Shown: positions 26,416 through 35,708 of the stretch, piece by piece
Numbering within the stretch: position 1 is the stretch's first letter
Layout of the letters: every line of letters begins with the position of its first letter
From: Methylocaldum sp002005105
GTDB lineage: Bacteria; Pseudomonadota; Gammaproteobacteria; Methylococcales; Methylococcaceae
NCBI RefSeq assembly: GCF_051027545.1
Contig: NZ_CP194902.1
Span: forward strand, 4,402,001 to 4,466,000
Direction of reading: 5' to 3'
DNA: 64,000 nt
Notes under the pieces: model-generated
Told to the model about the DNA's origin: nothing
The model's input: the letters and a program-made list of their open reading frames with translations, nothing else
Database searches by the model: none
Made by a program: the position numbers and the translations under genes

Positions 26416-27390
26416 ATGATAAAGCAGACTGGCATGGCCGATGTGTATACCGATTTCAACGGCACCGCCCGGCTCAGGAATCAGGCCAAGCATGATCCGA
26501 AAGCGGCGCTGAACGAGACCGCCCGGCAATTCGAGTCTCTGTTCATCCAGATGGCCTTGAAAAGCATGCGGGAGGCGGTCCCGAACGGCGGGCTCACGGA
26601 CGGCAAGCAGTCGCAGATGTTCCGCGACATGTACGATCAGCAATTGGCGGTGGAACTCGGCAAACGATCCAGTCTCGGCTTCTCCGATATGCTGGTCCGG
26701 CAACTGGGCGGCGAAAAGTCCTCCGGTGAGGCGAAACCCGGCATGGGTCTGGACGATTACCGCGGCAATGCGTTACTCAGGATCGATAAGGGATCTTCCG
26801 AGCATGCAACGGCAGAAAATTCGAAATCGGATTATGGAAATGGAGCTCGGATGTCCGATAAAGCTCGCGTGCAACCTCGGTCCGCCCAGAGTGACTCCCG
26901 AACCGGAGCGTTCGCCAATCCCGAGGAATTCGTAAACGCGCTCTGGCCTCACGCTCAGGAAGCGGCCGCCGAGCTTGGCGTCGACCCCAAGCTGCTGCTG
27001 GCGCAGGCGGCTTTGGAAACGGGCTGGGGAAAATCCATGGCGGCACGAGGAAACGACGGACACAGCCATAATCTGTTCGGCATCAAGGCGGACCGGCACT
27101 GGAGCGGCCGTCATATGACCGCCCGCACCCTGGAATACGCCGACGGTATCGCCGTGCGTAATAGAGCAGCATTTCGCGCCTACGACGATTACGCCGAGAG
27201 TTTTCGCGATTACGTGCAGTTCCTTAAGACCAACCCTCGTTACGCAACGGCCTTGGAGCATGCCGATAATCCACGGCAATTCATGGCTTCATTGCAAAAG
27301 GCCGGCTACGCCACGGATCCTGATTATGCACGCAAGGTCCTCTCCATATACGAGGAAAATCGTGCGCTTGAAAAGTTGCCCGTTGCCTGA
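26416..27390 (+). CDS. flgJ: Flagellar rod cap / peptidoglycan hydrolase FlgJ
   Basis: A 324-aa bifunctional protein. Residues about 1-100 are the rod-capping domain (ARQFESLFIQMALKSMREAV). After a polar linker, residues about 165-320 form a GH73 glucosaminidase domain with the catalytic Glu201 in LAQAALETGWGKS and the Tyr motif YDDYAESFRDYVQFLKTNPR. It opens a hole in the murein for the rod. GGAG lies eight bases before the ATG. Confidence 0.95.
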   Translation: MIKQTGMADVYTDFNGTARLRNQAKHDPKAALNETARQFESLFIQMALKSMREAVPNGGLTDGKQSQMFRDMYDQQLAVELGKRSSLGFSDMLVRQLGGEKSSGEAKPGMGLDDYRGNALLRIDKGSSEHATAENSKSDYGNGARMSDKARVQPRSAQSDSRTGAFANPEEFVNALWPHAQEAAAELGVDPKLLLAQAALETGWGKSMAARGNDGHSHNLFGIKADRHWSGRHMTARTLEYADGIAVRNRAAFRAYDDYAESFRDYVQFLKTNPRYATALEHADNPRQFMASLQKAGYATDPDYARKVLSIYEENRALEKLPVA

Positions 27391-27397
27391 TCCGGTC

Positions 27398-27424
27398 TTC
27401 AGTTAGAACGATCGGTGCCGATAA
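27398..27424 (+). promoter_or_regulatory. Sigma-28 promoter of flgKL
   Basis: GCCGATAA (27417-27424) is an exact FliA -10; the -35 at the correct 15-base spacing is TTCA (27398-27401), only 2 of 4. It sits in the 71-bp gap between flgJ and flgK, where a late flagellar promoter is expected. Confidence 0.6.
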
Positions 27425-27461
27425 CAGGCGTAAGAACATTATTCATTCGAGTGGTTGAATC

Positions 27462-29135
27462 ATGGCTGGCGGACTTCTTGGCATAGCGACATCCGGGCTG
27501 ATGGCGGCTCAGCGCGGACTGACGACGACCGGACACAATATCGCCAACGTCAACACCGACGGCTACAGCCGCCAAAGAACGGAACAAGTCGAGCGCTTGC
27601 CTTCGTTTACCGGGGCGGGATTTGTGGGCAACGGCGTCGACGTTGCGTCCATTATCCGCTCCTACGACAGTTTTCTTAACGCTCAGCTCCGAAGCAGTCT
27701 CTCCGCGCATGGGGAATTGGAGACGTATCACGGCATGGCCTCACAGGTCGACAACTTCATCGCCGATCCGGACGCCAGTCTGTCGCCCTCGCTCCAATCG
27801 TTCTTTAACTCGGTGCAGGACGTAGTCAACGACCCCACATCCATCGCCGCGAGGCGCGTCATGCTGACCGAAGGCGAAACGCTGGTGCAGCGTCTTAACA
27901 CGCTGAACGGCCGCATGGACGAGCTGCGCAGCCAAGTGAATCAGAGCCTGAGCACCAATATCGACGAGATCAACGGTTTGGCCAGAGGTATCGCCTCTTT
28001 GAACGAGCGCATTGTTGTTGCCTATAACCAAGCAGGCAAACCGCCCAATGATTTGCTCGATCAGCGTGATCTGTTGGCCGAACAGTTGGCGCAGAAAGTA
28101 GGCACCAGCTTGTTCGAGCAAAAGGACGGCTCTTTGAACGTCTTTATCGGCAGCGGACAGGCGCTGGTGATGGGCTCGACGGCAAACCAGCTCAGCTTGC
28201 AGAACTCGGCCTATGATCCCAATCAGAAAGACATTGCCATTACCGCCGGCGGTTCTGTCGCTGTTGTCGTGACCACCGCTATCAGCGGCGGAGAAATCGG
28301 GGGATTGTTGCGCTTCGGCAGCGAGGTACTCGACCCGGCCCAAAACGCCCTGGGCCGTATCGCTGCGGGGCTCGCCGCAACATTCAACGTCCAGCACTCG
28401 CTCGGCTCCGACTTGAACGGAAACGCCGGGGCCGATTTCTTCAGCGACGTTACAAACGCCGCAATCGGCCAGTACAGTTGGTTCGGCAGGCAAACGAATA
28501 GCGGCGACGCCGTATTATCCGTTGCGTTCGACGACAGCGCTGGAAACGGTTCCTCCGATCTAACCGCAAGCGACTATCGCCTGGATTATGACGGCGCCAA
28601 TTACACTCTCACGCGCCTGAGCGACAATACGCAATTCAACAACGCGACCGGTGCCTTTGCCATAGATGGCTTGGCTATCGGCATTGGCGGCGGTGCTGTA
28701 GCAGCCGGCGACAGCTTTCTCATTCGCCCGTTCCGCCGGGTAGCCGGCGATCTAAGCGTTTCGCTGACCGACCCCCGAGAAATTGCTGCAGCCGGGTCGC
28801 CTTTTGCAGGGCCGGGAGATAACACCAATGCTCGCGCCCTGGCTCAACTACAGACAATGCCCTCGCTTTTGGGCGGTAAAGCGAGTTACCAGGACGCTTA
28901 TAACGAGATCGTGGGCGATGTGGGCACGCTGACCCACGCCGCCGACATCGACAGCACCGCTCAGAAACAATTGCTCGACCATGCTCGACAGGCACGAGAC
29001 TCGGTTTCAGGGGTGAATCTCGATGAGGAAGCCGCCAACCTGCTTCGGTATCAACAAGCCTATCAAGCCGCCGCGCAGTTGATTCCCGCGCTGAACAGTA
29101 TGTTCGACGCACTGATCGGAGCCGTAAGGAGATAA
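27462..29135 (+). CDS. flgK: Hook-filament junction protein 1, FlgK
   Basis: A 557-aa axial protein joining hook and filament. N-terminal GIATSGLMAAQRGLTTTGHN and NVNTDGYSRQRTEQVE, and C-terminal SGVNLDEEAANLLRYQQAYQ with AAQLIPALNSMFDALIGAV, are diagnostic. FlgN, encoded in this window, is its export chaperone. A late sigma-28 promoter precedes it. Confidence 0.96.
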   Translation: MAGGLLGIATSGLMAAQRGLTTTGHNIANVNTDGYSRQRTEQVERLPSFTGAGFVGNGVDVASIIRSYDSFLNAQLRSSLSAHGELETYHGMASQVDNFIADPDASLSPSLQSFFNSVQDVVNDPTSIAARRVMLTEGETLVQRLNTLNGRMDELRSQVNQSLSTNIDEINGLARGIASLNERIVVAYNQAGKPPNDLLDQRDLLAEQLAQKVGTSLFEQKDGSLNVFIGSGQALVMGSTANQLSLQNSAYDPNQKDIAITAGGSVAVVVTTAISGGEIGGLLRFGSEVLDPAQNALGRIAAGLAATFNVQHSLGSDLNGNAGADFFSDVTNAAIGQYSWFGRQTNSGDAVLSVAFDDSAGNGSSDLTASDYRLDYDGANYTLTRLSDNTQFNNATGAFAIDGLAIGIGGGAVAAGDSFLIRPFRRVAGDLSVSLTDPREIAAAGSPFAGPGDNTNARALAQLQTMPSLLGGKASYQDAYNEIVGDVGTLTHAADIDSTAQKQLLDHARQARDSVSGVNLDEEAANLLRYQQAYQAAAQLIPALNSMFDALIGAVRR

Positions 29136-29137
29136 GC

Positions 29138-30436
29138 ATGCGTATTTCGACGCCCTTGATGGAACAATTCGGCATCGACGCCATCCTCAGGCAGCAGGCG
29201 AAGCTCTCCAAGACCCAATTGCAGCTCTCCACCGGCCAGCGCATTCTGACGCCCTCGGATGATCCCAGCGCCGCGGTACGTGCGCTGGACTTGAAGGAGT
29301 CGCTGGAAAACAATCGGCAATTTCAGTCCAACATTCAGGCTGTTCGCTCGAGACTCGAATTTGAGGAATCCACTTTGGCGGGAGCGGACAACGTGTTGCA
29401 GCGCGCACGTGAATTGGCTGTCCGAAGCCTCAATGATACGCTCAGCCCGAGTGATCGGCAGGCGATCGGGCAGGAAATGCAGCAGCTGTTGGACGAAATG
29501 CTCGGACTGGCGAATACGCGCGACGCCAACGGCGAATATATTTTCGCCGGCTTCCGTTCCGATACCGTCCCGTTCGCATTTGACGGCGGCCGGACGCCGC
29601 CGAGCTACGTCTATCAAGGCGACAAGAATCAGCGCCTCTTGCAAATCGCTCCGCAACGACATTTGGCCGACGGCGATTCCGGATTTTCCATATTCGAGAA
29701 TATTCCTTCGAGCTCGGGTGCCAATGCGATCGCGGCCTCAGGCGGTACCCAGAACATACTCAATACCTTGTACTCCCTCACCCGGACTTTGAGCGGACAG
29801 TTCACCGCATCCCACGGCGCCGTTATGGGAACGAACGATCTGTCCTCCGGCATTGACTACAGCGGCGGCCCGGCAAAGAATTTTGATCTGGCCGTTGATG
29901 GCGGTGCGCCGGTCACGGTTTCCGTTGCCGCGGCGAATTATGCTTCAGCGGATGATCTCGTTGCCGCCATAAACGCCGGCATCAACGCCACCGCTTTGAA
30001 TGGAACCGTGGTCGCCCAACATCGATCAGGCTTTATCGAGTTCGTATCGACAACCACCGGGACTGCCTCATCCGTGGAGATCAGTGACGACACCGATGGA
30101 GTCCTGACCGATTTCGGCTTCGCCGGCCCACAGACCGGCACAGGAGCCGACGTTGCTTTCCACGACGCTGCCAGCGCCGCATTGAAGGGCATCGATGCCG
30201 CCCTCCAGAACATCCTGGATACCCGCGCCAGCGTCGGCGCACGCTTGAATGCGCTGGACGAACAAGAGGATGTTCACGACAAATTCATCATCGACACCCA
30301 AGCGAATCTTTCCGAAATAGAGGATCTGGACTACGCAGAAGCAATCAGTCGGTACAACATCCAGTTTGTCGCGCTACAGGCTGCGCAGCAAGCTTATGTT
30401 AAAGTACAAGGACTGTCTCTTTTCAATTATCTTTAA
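29138..30436 (+). CDS. flgL: Hook-filament junction protein 3, FlgL
   Basis: A 432-aa flagellin-like junction protein. The N-terminus QLQLSTGQRILTPSDDPSAA and LENNRQFQSNIQAVRSRLEF, and the C-terminus AISRYNIQFVALQAAQQAYV with VQGLSLFNYL, match FlgL. The central domain is longer than in E. coli FlgL (317 aa), as common in environmental gammaproteobacteria. It starts two bases after the flgK stop and ends the operon. Confidence 0.95.
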   Translation: MRISTPLMEQFGIDAILRQQAKLSKTQLQLSTGQRILTPSDDPSAAVRALDLKESLENNRQFQSNIQAVRSRLEFEESTLAGADNVLQRARELAVRSLNDTLSPSDRQAIGQEMQQLLDEMLGLANTRDANGEYIFAGFRSDTVPFAFDGGRTPPSYVYQGDKNQRLLQIAPQRHLADGDSGFSIFENIPSSSGANAIAASGGTQNILNTLYSLTRTLSGQFTASHGAVMGTNDLSSGIDYSGGPAKNFDLAVDGGAPVTVSVAAANYASADDLVAAINAGINATALNGTVVAQHRSGFIEFVSTTTGTASSVEISDDTDGVLTDFGFAGPQTGTGADVAFHDAASAALKGIDAALQNILDTRASVGARLNALDEQEDVHDKFIIDTQANLSEIEDLDYAEAISRYNIQFVALQAAQQAYVKVQGLSLFNYL

Positions 30437-30468
30437 GCGGTAAACGCGGCATTCCGTGCCTCTTCCCG

Positions 30469-30497
30469 GTGCGAGCCCTTCCGGGCGTTATTCGCAC
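30469..30497 (+). terminator. Hairpin after flgL
   Basis: GTGCGA-GCCC-TTCC-GGGC-(GTTAT)-TCGCAC folds into a two-part stem with one bulge, then GTTCGAATTTATTTTC. It is a plausible end of the flagellar transcript, but the T tract is interrupted. Confidence 0.4.
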
Positions 30498-30563
30498 GTT
30501 CGAATTTATTTTCGGCCGATTTGTCTTTGATTCAGGCATCCCTTTTGCGGTGAAAATGGCATT

Positions 30564-33050
30564 GTGGTTAGAAACTTCAAGCTTGCCCTGAAGCTGATCG
30601 CACGCGATTGGCGTAGCGGCGAATTAACCATCCTGATGGCGGCCCTCCTGATCGCAGTGGCCAGTTCCACCGCGGTCAGCCTGTTGGGCGACAGATTGAC
30701 CCGTACGATGAGTCTCCAGGCGGCGGAGTTCTTGGCAGCCGATCTCGTTATCGGCGGCCATCAGGAGCCATCGGATGCTTGGCGGCAACAGGCGTCCGCA
30801 CAGGGGCTGCTAGTCGCCGGTACCACCGAATTTTCCAGCGTTTTGATCGAAAACGACGAACTGCTTCTGGTGGGCGTCAAAGCCGTCGAGGAAGGTTATC
30901 CGCTACGCGGCTCGCTTCGCACCACTCTGGGCGATGTCACGGCCGCAGTTGAAACCCACGACATCCCGAAAAGCGGGGAGGCTTGGGTGGAGCAGCGCGT
31001 GCTCACAACCTTGGGTTTGAGCTTGGGCGGCGAAATCACAGTGGGTGAAAAACCGCTGCGAATCACTCGCATTCTCACCCATGAACCCGACCGCCGTGGC
31101 GATCTCTACAGCCTCTCGCCCCGGGTGCTGATGAATCGAGCCGATGTCGCCGAGACCCGGGTCATTCAACCCGGAAGTCATGTTCATTATTACGAATTGT
31201 TTGCCGGGGACGAGCGTGCGCTACGCACATTCAAGCAATGGCTCAAGCCCCAACTGCATCCGGGGCAACGTATTCTCGACGTACACGAGGATCGGCCCGA
31301 ACTGGGCAATGCCCTGAACCGTGCAGAGCGTTATCTGGGACTGACCAGCATTGCCGTGGTGTTGATTTCGGGCGTTGCCATCGCCATGACTGCGCGCCGC
31401 TACACCGAACGGCACTACGACATGACCGCGATGCTCAAGTGCTTGGGTGCTCGCGAGCGGGACGTCCTGTGGATCTACGCCAGCCAGTTTTTGATCGTCG
31501 GCCTCGTCGCGAGCTCGTTGGGTTGCGCTTTGGGATACCTGGCTCAGCACGGTGTGATCCAGTTGCTCCGCTCTTTGCTGCCCCATACCTTAGCCGGTCC
31601 CGGTTGGCTCGCAGTGATCTTCGGCGCGGCCACGGGACTCCTGATCCTGCTCGGCTTCGCCCTGCCTCCCATACTCAGGCTCAAGCGACTCGCTCCCCTG
31701 CGAGTACTGCGCCGCGATCTGGAACCTCTGCCGTCCAGCGCTTGGGTGGTATACGGATTAGCCGCCCTTACTCTGAGCGCGCTTCTTTGGCGCTATACCC
31801 GCGATTGGACGATGACCGTCAGCGTATTGGCGATCGCTGGCGCTGCGATAGCGCTGTTCAGCCTGCTCGGCTTATCGATGCTGGGGCTTGGCCGTCTGCT
31901 CCTGCCTTACGTCTCGCTGTCATGGCGCTTCGGTCTCCAGCACTTGACCCGTCAGCCGCGACTGGGAGTTAGCCAGATACTCGCTTTCGCCCTAACCCTG
32001 GTGGCCATGCAGGTCAGTATTTTGGTGCGTACCGAACTGCTGCAGGAGTGGAAGCGCCAACTGCCCGAGGATACCCCTAATCATTTCGCACTGAATTTAT
32101 TCGATACCGATTTGGCGCGATTTCGCAACACGCTGAACCAAGAGGGTATCGCCAGCAGCGCTTACTATCCGATCGTGCGCGGCCGTTTGACTGCCGTTAA
32201 CGGTAAAGACGTCTTCGAAATCGTCCACAAAGACTCGCGCGCTGAAGCATCGATTAATCGCGAACTTAGCCTTACCTGGGCGTCGGAACTGCCGCCCGAC
32301 AACCGTGTAGTTCGGGGAAAATGGGTCGACGGAAGTGGTCCCCTGAGCGTTTCGGTGGAAACCGAGCTAGCCAAGAGTCTAGATATCGAGCCAGGCGACA
32401 AACTCACATTCAATATTGCGGGACAGGAGCTTATCGCTACCGTCATCGGCACCCGCAGCGTCCGCTGGGATACCATGACCCCGAATTTTTTCATGATTTT
32501 TTCGCCGGGAAGCCTCGATACGTATCCGCACACTTGGCTCACCAGCTTTTATGTGCCACCAGAGCTTAAGCCAGTACTGGGACAGTTGGCCAAATCGTTC
32601 CCGAGCATGACAATCCTGGAAGTCGACGCGCTGCTGAAACAGTTTCAGACCATCTTGCGACAAGTGACGAGCGCCATCGAATATGTCTTGCTATTGGCTT
32701 TGGCGGCGGGATTTACCGTGCTGTTCGCCGCGGTCCGAGCGACGCTGGATGAACGTATCTACGAGGATGTGTTGCTTCGGACCATGGGCGCCAGCCGGCG
32801 CTTGTTGCGGAATGCCCAATGGGTGGAATTCGCCGCGTTGGGATTCTTGGCCGGCATCCTGGCATCGGCCATCAGCGAGGTGATCGCGTGGACATTGTTC
32901 AGCCGGGTGTTTGACTTAGCATATCGTTTCCATTGGGAAACCTGGCTGGCCACCCCTGTTTTAGGTGCGCTGGTGGTTGGGCTGGCAGGCTATCTGAATA
33001 CACGGTCGGTCGTAAAAAACAGCCCAATGCGCGTGCTGCGAGAACTTTAG
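30564..33050 (+). CDS. FtsX-like ABC transporter permease (YbbP type)
   Basis: An 828-aa inner-membrane permease. An N-terminal membrane helix (about 20-42) is followed by a periplasmic MacB-type domain, an FtsX domain with DMTAMLKCLGARERDVLWIY, further helices, a second periplasmic region and a C-terminal FtsX domain with EDVLLRTMGASRRLLRNAQW. This is the YbbP arrangement. No ATPase (YbbA) or TesA gene is next to it, so the partner must be elsewhere. The start is GTG 30564 with only a weak GGTGA upstream. The substrate is unknown; relatives are thought to move lipids or proteins from the membrane. Confidence 0.82.
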   Translation: MVRNFKLALKLIARDWRSGELTILMAALLIAVASSTAVSLLGDRLTRTMSLQAAEFLAADLVIGGHQEPSDAWRQQASAQGLLVAGTTEFSSVLIENDELLLVGVKAVEEGYPLRGSLRTTLGDVTAAVETHDIPKSGEAWVEQRVLTTLGLSLGGEITVGEKPLRITRILTHEPDRRGDLYSLSPRVLMNRADVAETRVIQPGSHVHYYELFAGDERALRTFKQWLKPQLHPGQRILDVHEDRPELGNALNRAERYLGLTSIAVVLISGVAIAMTARRYTERHYDMTAMLKCLGARERDVLWIYASQFLIVGLVASSLGCALGYLAQHGVIQLLRSLLPHTLAGPGWLAVIFGAATGLLILLGFALPPILRLKRLAPLRVLRRDLEPLPSSAWVVYGLAALTLSALLWRYTRDWTMTVSVLAIAGAAIALFSLLGLSMLGLGRLLLPYVSLSWRFGLQHLTRQPRLGVSQILAFALTLVAMQVSILVRTELLQEWKRQLPEDTPNHFALNLFDTDLARFRNTLNQEGIASSAYYPIVRGRLTAVNGKDVFEIVHKDSRAEASINRELSLTWASELPPDNRVVRGKWVDGSGPLSVSVETELAKSLDIEPGDKLTFNIAGQELIATVIGTRSVRWDTMTPNFFMIFSPGSLDTYPHTWLTSFYVPPELKPVLGQLAKSFPSMTILEVDALLKQFQTILRQVTSAIEYVLLLALAAGFTVLFAAVRATLDERIYEDVLLRTMGASRRLLRNAQWVEFAALGFLAGILASAISEVIAWTLFSRVFDLAYRFHWETWLATPVLGALVVGLAGYLNTRSVVKNSPMRVLREL

Positions 33051-33064
33051 AGTACGAGAAAACA

Positions 33065-33107
33065 AGAAATGGCGATGGGCGAATAATCTGGCGCTCATCG
33101 CCATTTC
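33065..33107. terminator. Bidirectional hairpin between the permease and the SH3-like gene
   Basis: AGAAATGGCGATG-GGCG pairs with CGC-TCATCGCCATTTCT, about 15 bp with one mismatch, between two convergent genes. The AAAT/ATTT edges give short T tracts on each strand. Confidence 0.6.
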
Positions 33108-33109
33108 TA

Positions 33110-33529
33110 TCAACTACCCTTGACGTTGACTTTCGATGTCCAGCCGCTCTTCCCTTGGCAGTCTCCGTCCAATACTTTTACTTTAACGAACGGCAACTGA
33201 CCAACTACCATTTCTTCTTCAACGGTTGCCTTCGTCCCTGCTTTGGTGACGCATACGCTCTGCTCCTGGTCCTCTTCCGCTTCCGAGGTGCTAATTAAAC
33301 CAGGCATGGTCGTCAAATGCGAACCGCCGCCATTCGGATTATCCAAAGTCACCTGCTGGCCTACGGATACGGTCGTCTTGATCTGTACTTCTTCACCGCC
33401 GCCGCTCATCGCGAGAACGAGAACGATCACCAACACTGCGCCGATCGCCGCGTAGAGAGCTTTCGGGTTGCTCTTCAAGGTATCGAGAATGCCTTGCGCG
33501 GGCTTACTCGGGTTATTCTCTTCGGACAT
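33110..33529 (-). CDS. Hypothetical membrane-anchored protein with a C-terminal SH3-like segment
   Basis: A 139-aa protein: a polar N-terminus, one membrane helix (about 23-43, ALYAAIGAVLVIVLVLAMSG), an extracytoplasmic part and a C-terminal FVKVKVLDGDCQGKSGWTSK that reads like the end of a bacterial SH3 domain. Two Cys (in SVCVT and DGDCQG) could form a disulfide. I start at ATG 33529 because GAGGAGG lies nine bases upstream. It is monocistronic with its own hairpin end; function unknown. Confidence 0.65.
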   Translation of the reverse strand: MSEENNPSKPAQGILDTLKSNPKALYAAIGAVLVIVLVLAMSGGGEEVQIKTTVSVGQQVTLDNPNGGGSHLTTMPGLISTSEAEEDQEQSVCVTKAGTKATVEEEMVVGQLPFVKVKVLDGDCQGKSGWTSKVNVKGS

Positions 33530-33864
33530 TACGCTATACCTCCTCTTATAAGTTCTTATCGCCTCCCGGTTCATGAACGAACACTCTGGAGCAGGCGCAA
33601 ATTACCATGTTGTCAACATTATGCAAACAGTTAATTTGCTTGCTCCACAGCATCGTAGAAGCGATTTAGAAACACTGCACTTTATCACGCTCCATGGTTA
33701 TATTTGCGATTTGGGGAGCGACAAATGCGCGCATGTCTAATTGGAGCCAAAATTGCCTCCGGGTGGTCTAATCGTTCGCAATGAAAACCTGTCCGGTCAT
33801 GACTTTCCTTACGCGATTTTCTGCCGGATAGAATAATTCGCGTTGTGTCTATCGAACCCCAAAA
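33530..33864. other. 335-bp intergenic region between divergent genes
   Basis: No gene seen. It holds the leader of the SH3-like gene and the upstream region of the VWA gene. The palindrome ATGTTG-T-CAACAT at 33607-33619 resembles an operator. No clear -35/-10 pair was found for the plus-strand gene. Confidence 0.35.
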
Positions 33865-34575
33865 ATGAATGACTCGAAAAAGTTTCCGCCACAATCCAGC
33901 AACAGCGACGTGCAAGCATTCTTGAAAAAACTTGCGCAAACGCCCAACGCCAAACCGGCTGGACGCAAAGGAAGGCTGATCTTTGCCCTGGACGCGACGG
34001 CGAGCCGCGAACCTACCTGGCGAGAGGCGTGTCGCATCCAAGCGGAAATGTTCGATGCGGCGGCGGCTCTAGGCGGCTTGGAGATCCAGCTCTGCTATTA
34101 CCGCGGAATAGCGGATTTCGAAGCTTTCCCGTGGTTGATTCACGCCGAAGACTTGCGGCGGCGCATGGCTGACGTGGAATGCGTCGGGGGATACACCCAG
34201 ATCGGCAAGGTTCTGGAGCATACTTTGCAGGAAACACGGAAAAGTAAGGTCGACGCTTTGGTGTTCGTTGGCGACTGCATGGAAGAAAATGTCGACTATC
34301 TCTGCAAGACAGCCGGAGAGTTGGGCCTTCGGGGCGTCAAAGCGTTTCTGTTTCAGGAAGGATTCGATCCGACCGCCGAACGCGCATTCAAACAGATCGC
34401 CAAATTGACTCACGGCGCCCATTGCCGCCTCGACGCCGGAAGTGCACGGCAACTCCGTGAACTGCTCAATGCTGTTGCGGTCTATGCCGCTGGCGGATTG
34501 AAGGCTTTGGAAGACTTCGGTCGTGTCCGAGGCGGGCTCGCTCTGCAATTAGCCCACGAAATGAAAAAATCTTGA
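33865..34575 (+). CDS. VWA-domain-like hypothetical protein
   Basis: A 236-aa cytoplasmic protein with a von Willebrand A fold: first strand RLIFALDATASREPTW (MIDAS-like DxTxS), the conserved Thr region GGYTQIGKVLEHTLQ, and DALVFVGDCMEE as the later strand and acidic loop. The N-terminal 35 residues are polar. Its stop overlaps the start of the J-domain gene by four bases, so the pair is translationally coupled. Such VWA/DnaJ pairs occur in other proteobacteria, but I know no assigned function. Confidence 0.7.
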   Translation: MNDSKKFPPQSSNSDVQAFLKKLAQTPNAKPAGRKGRLIFALDATASREPTWREACRIQAEMFDAAAALGGLEIQLCYYRGIADFEAFPWLIHAEDLRRRMADVECVGGYTQIGKVLEHTLQETRKSKVDALVFVGDCMEENVDYLCKTAGELGLRGVKAFLFQEGFDPTAERAFKQIAKLTHGAHCRLDAGSARQLRELLNAVAVYAAGGLKALEDFGRVRGGLALQLAHEMKKS

Positions 34576-35321
34576 TTCAACTCATTCTGCTTCTTTTTCT
34601 CGTCGTTCTTGCCGTGCTCACGGTGCGCCGTTTTCTCGACTCCGCGCCTTCTGAAGCGCTGGCCAACAAGTTTCGACGCGGGCTGATCTGGACCGGAATT
34701 CTGGCCCTGTTATTTCTTGCCGCGACCGGACGGCTGGGCTGGTTGATCCCGCTGGTCGGGGCACTGATCGCCGCCGTTCTCCGGCTTGCGCCAATTCTCG
34801 TTCAACTCCTGGTTCAATATGCGCCGCTGATACGACGCTGGCGGCAACAACGAGCCGCATCCCAGCGGACGGCTTCGGACGGTCGCCGTAGCAGTTCGTT
34901 TGTTGAGTCGCGTTTTTTACGGATGCAACTCGATCATACAACCGGCGAAATCGTGGGCGTAGTACTGACAGGGTTCCATGCCGGCCGTAGCTTGCACGAC
35001 CTGACCCTGAAACAACTGACCGAGTTATACGGTGACTATGTCCGCGAGGACCCCGAATCCGCATCGCTGCTGAAGGCATATATAGAGCGCGTCCATGGCG
35101 TATCCTGGCAAGAGCGCGAAAGCCGAACCGCAGATCAGGACCACGGCAAAATGACGGCGGAAGAAGCTTATCGTGTTCTGGGCATCCCGCCTGGATCTTC
35201 TCGTGAAATTGTTATCGACGCTCATCGTCGCCTGATGCAGAGGATTCATCCCGACCGAGGTGGCTCCGACTATCTCGCGGCGAAAATCAATCAGGCCAAA
35301 GACGTTCTGCTGGGACGGTAA
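34572..35321 (+). CDS. Membrane-anchored protein with a C-terminal J domain
   Basis: A 249-aa protein. Two hydrophobic stretches (about 2-20 and 38-78) anchor it; a cytoplasmic middle part (FVESRFLRMQLDHTTGEIVG, then LKQLTELYGDYVREDPESA) is followed by a C-terminal J domain (about 192-249) with MTAEEAYRVLGIPPGSSREI and HPDRGGSDYLAAKINQA, the HPD motif intact. This layout (membrane helix first, J domain last) is like DjlA/TIM14-type co-chaperones that recruit DnaK to a membrane site. The start is TTG 34572, overlapping the VWA gene stop (TTGA). Confidence 0.78.
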   Translation: MIQLILLLFLVVLAVLTVRRFLDSAPSEALANKFRRGLIWTGILALLFLAATGRLGWLIPLVGALIAAVLRLAPILVQLLVQYAPLIRRWRQQRAASQRTASDGRRSSSFVESRFLRMQLDHTTGEIVGVVLTGFHAGRSLHDLTLKQLTELYGDYVREDPESASLLKAYIERVHGVSWQERESRTADQDHGKMTAEEAYRVLGIPPGSSREIVIDAHRRLMQRIHPDRGGSDYLAAKINQAKDVLLGR

Positions 35322-35542
35322 AATCGTCGAAGTGTACTGGGTGCGCCGAGCACGGCCGTGGCTAGAGTATTTTCTGATTCGGTATAGCGCCCGCGGCAGC
35401 GGGTGCTACACGGTTTTCTTCGTCCCGTTCGAGCGCCCCGGTGTCGTGCGAAACGCGCAGGATCAGGGGGCTCGCCGGGAGCGGAATGGGACGAACGACG
35501 TTCGCCCGAAGGGCAGCGTCCAGGAAAGGACCTTGTCAATTT

Positions 35543-35708
35543 GGACCGCCGAAGGCGGGTCCGCAGGATAAAACCCAGGGGCTTGCCTTGGCGCTCCCAA
35601 GGCAAGCGGGTATCCAGGGAGCGACACCCTGGACTTGGGGGCAAAGCGGGAAGCAACATCCCACAAGGATTTTGCAAAAGGAACCCGCGTGCGGGGCGGC
35701 TCCCCGCC
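35543..35708. repeat. Cluster of four hairpins, probable repeated non-coding element
   Basis: Four stems occur in about 165 bp: GGACC-GCC/GGC-GGGTCC at 35543-35562; the perfect 11-bp GCTTGCCTTGG/CCAAGGCAAGC at 35581-35607; TCCAGGG/CCCTGGA at 35613-35633; and GCGGGG/CCCCGC at 35691-35707. All frames are open for more than 60 codons, but the translations are Arg/Pro/Gly-rich low-complexity text typical of structured G+C-rich non-coding DNA. Whether copies exist elsewhere cannot be seen here. Confidence 0.5.
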
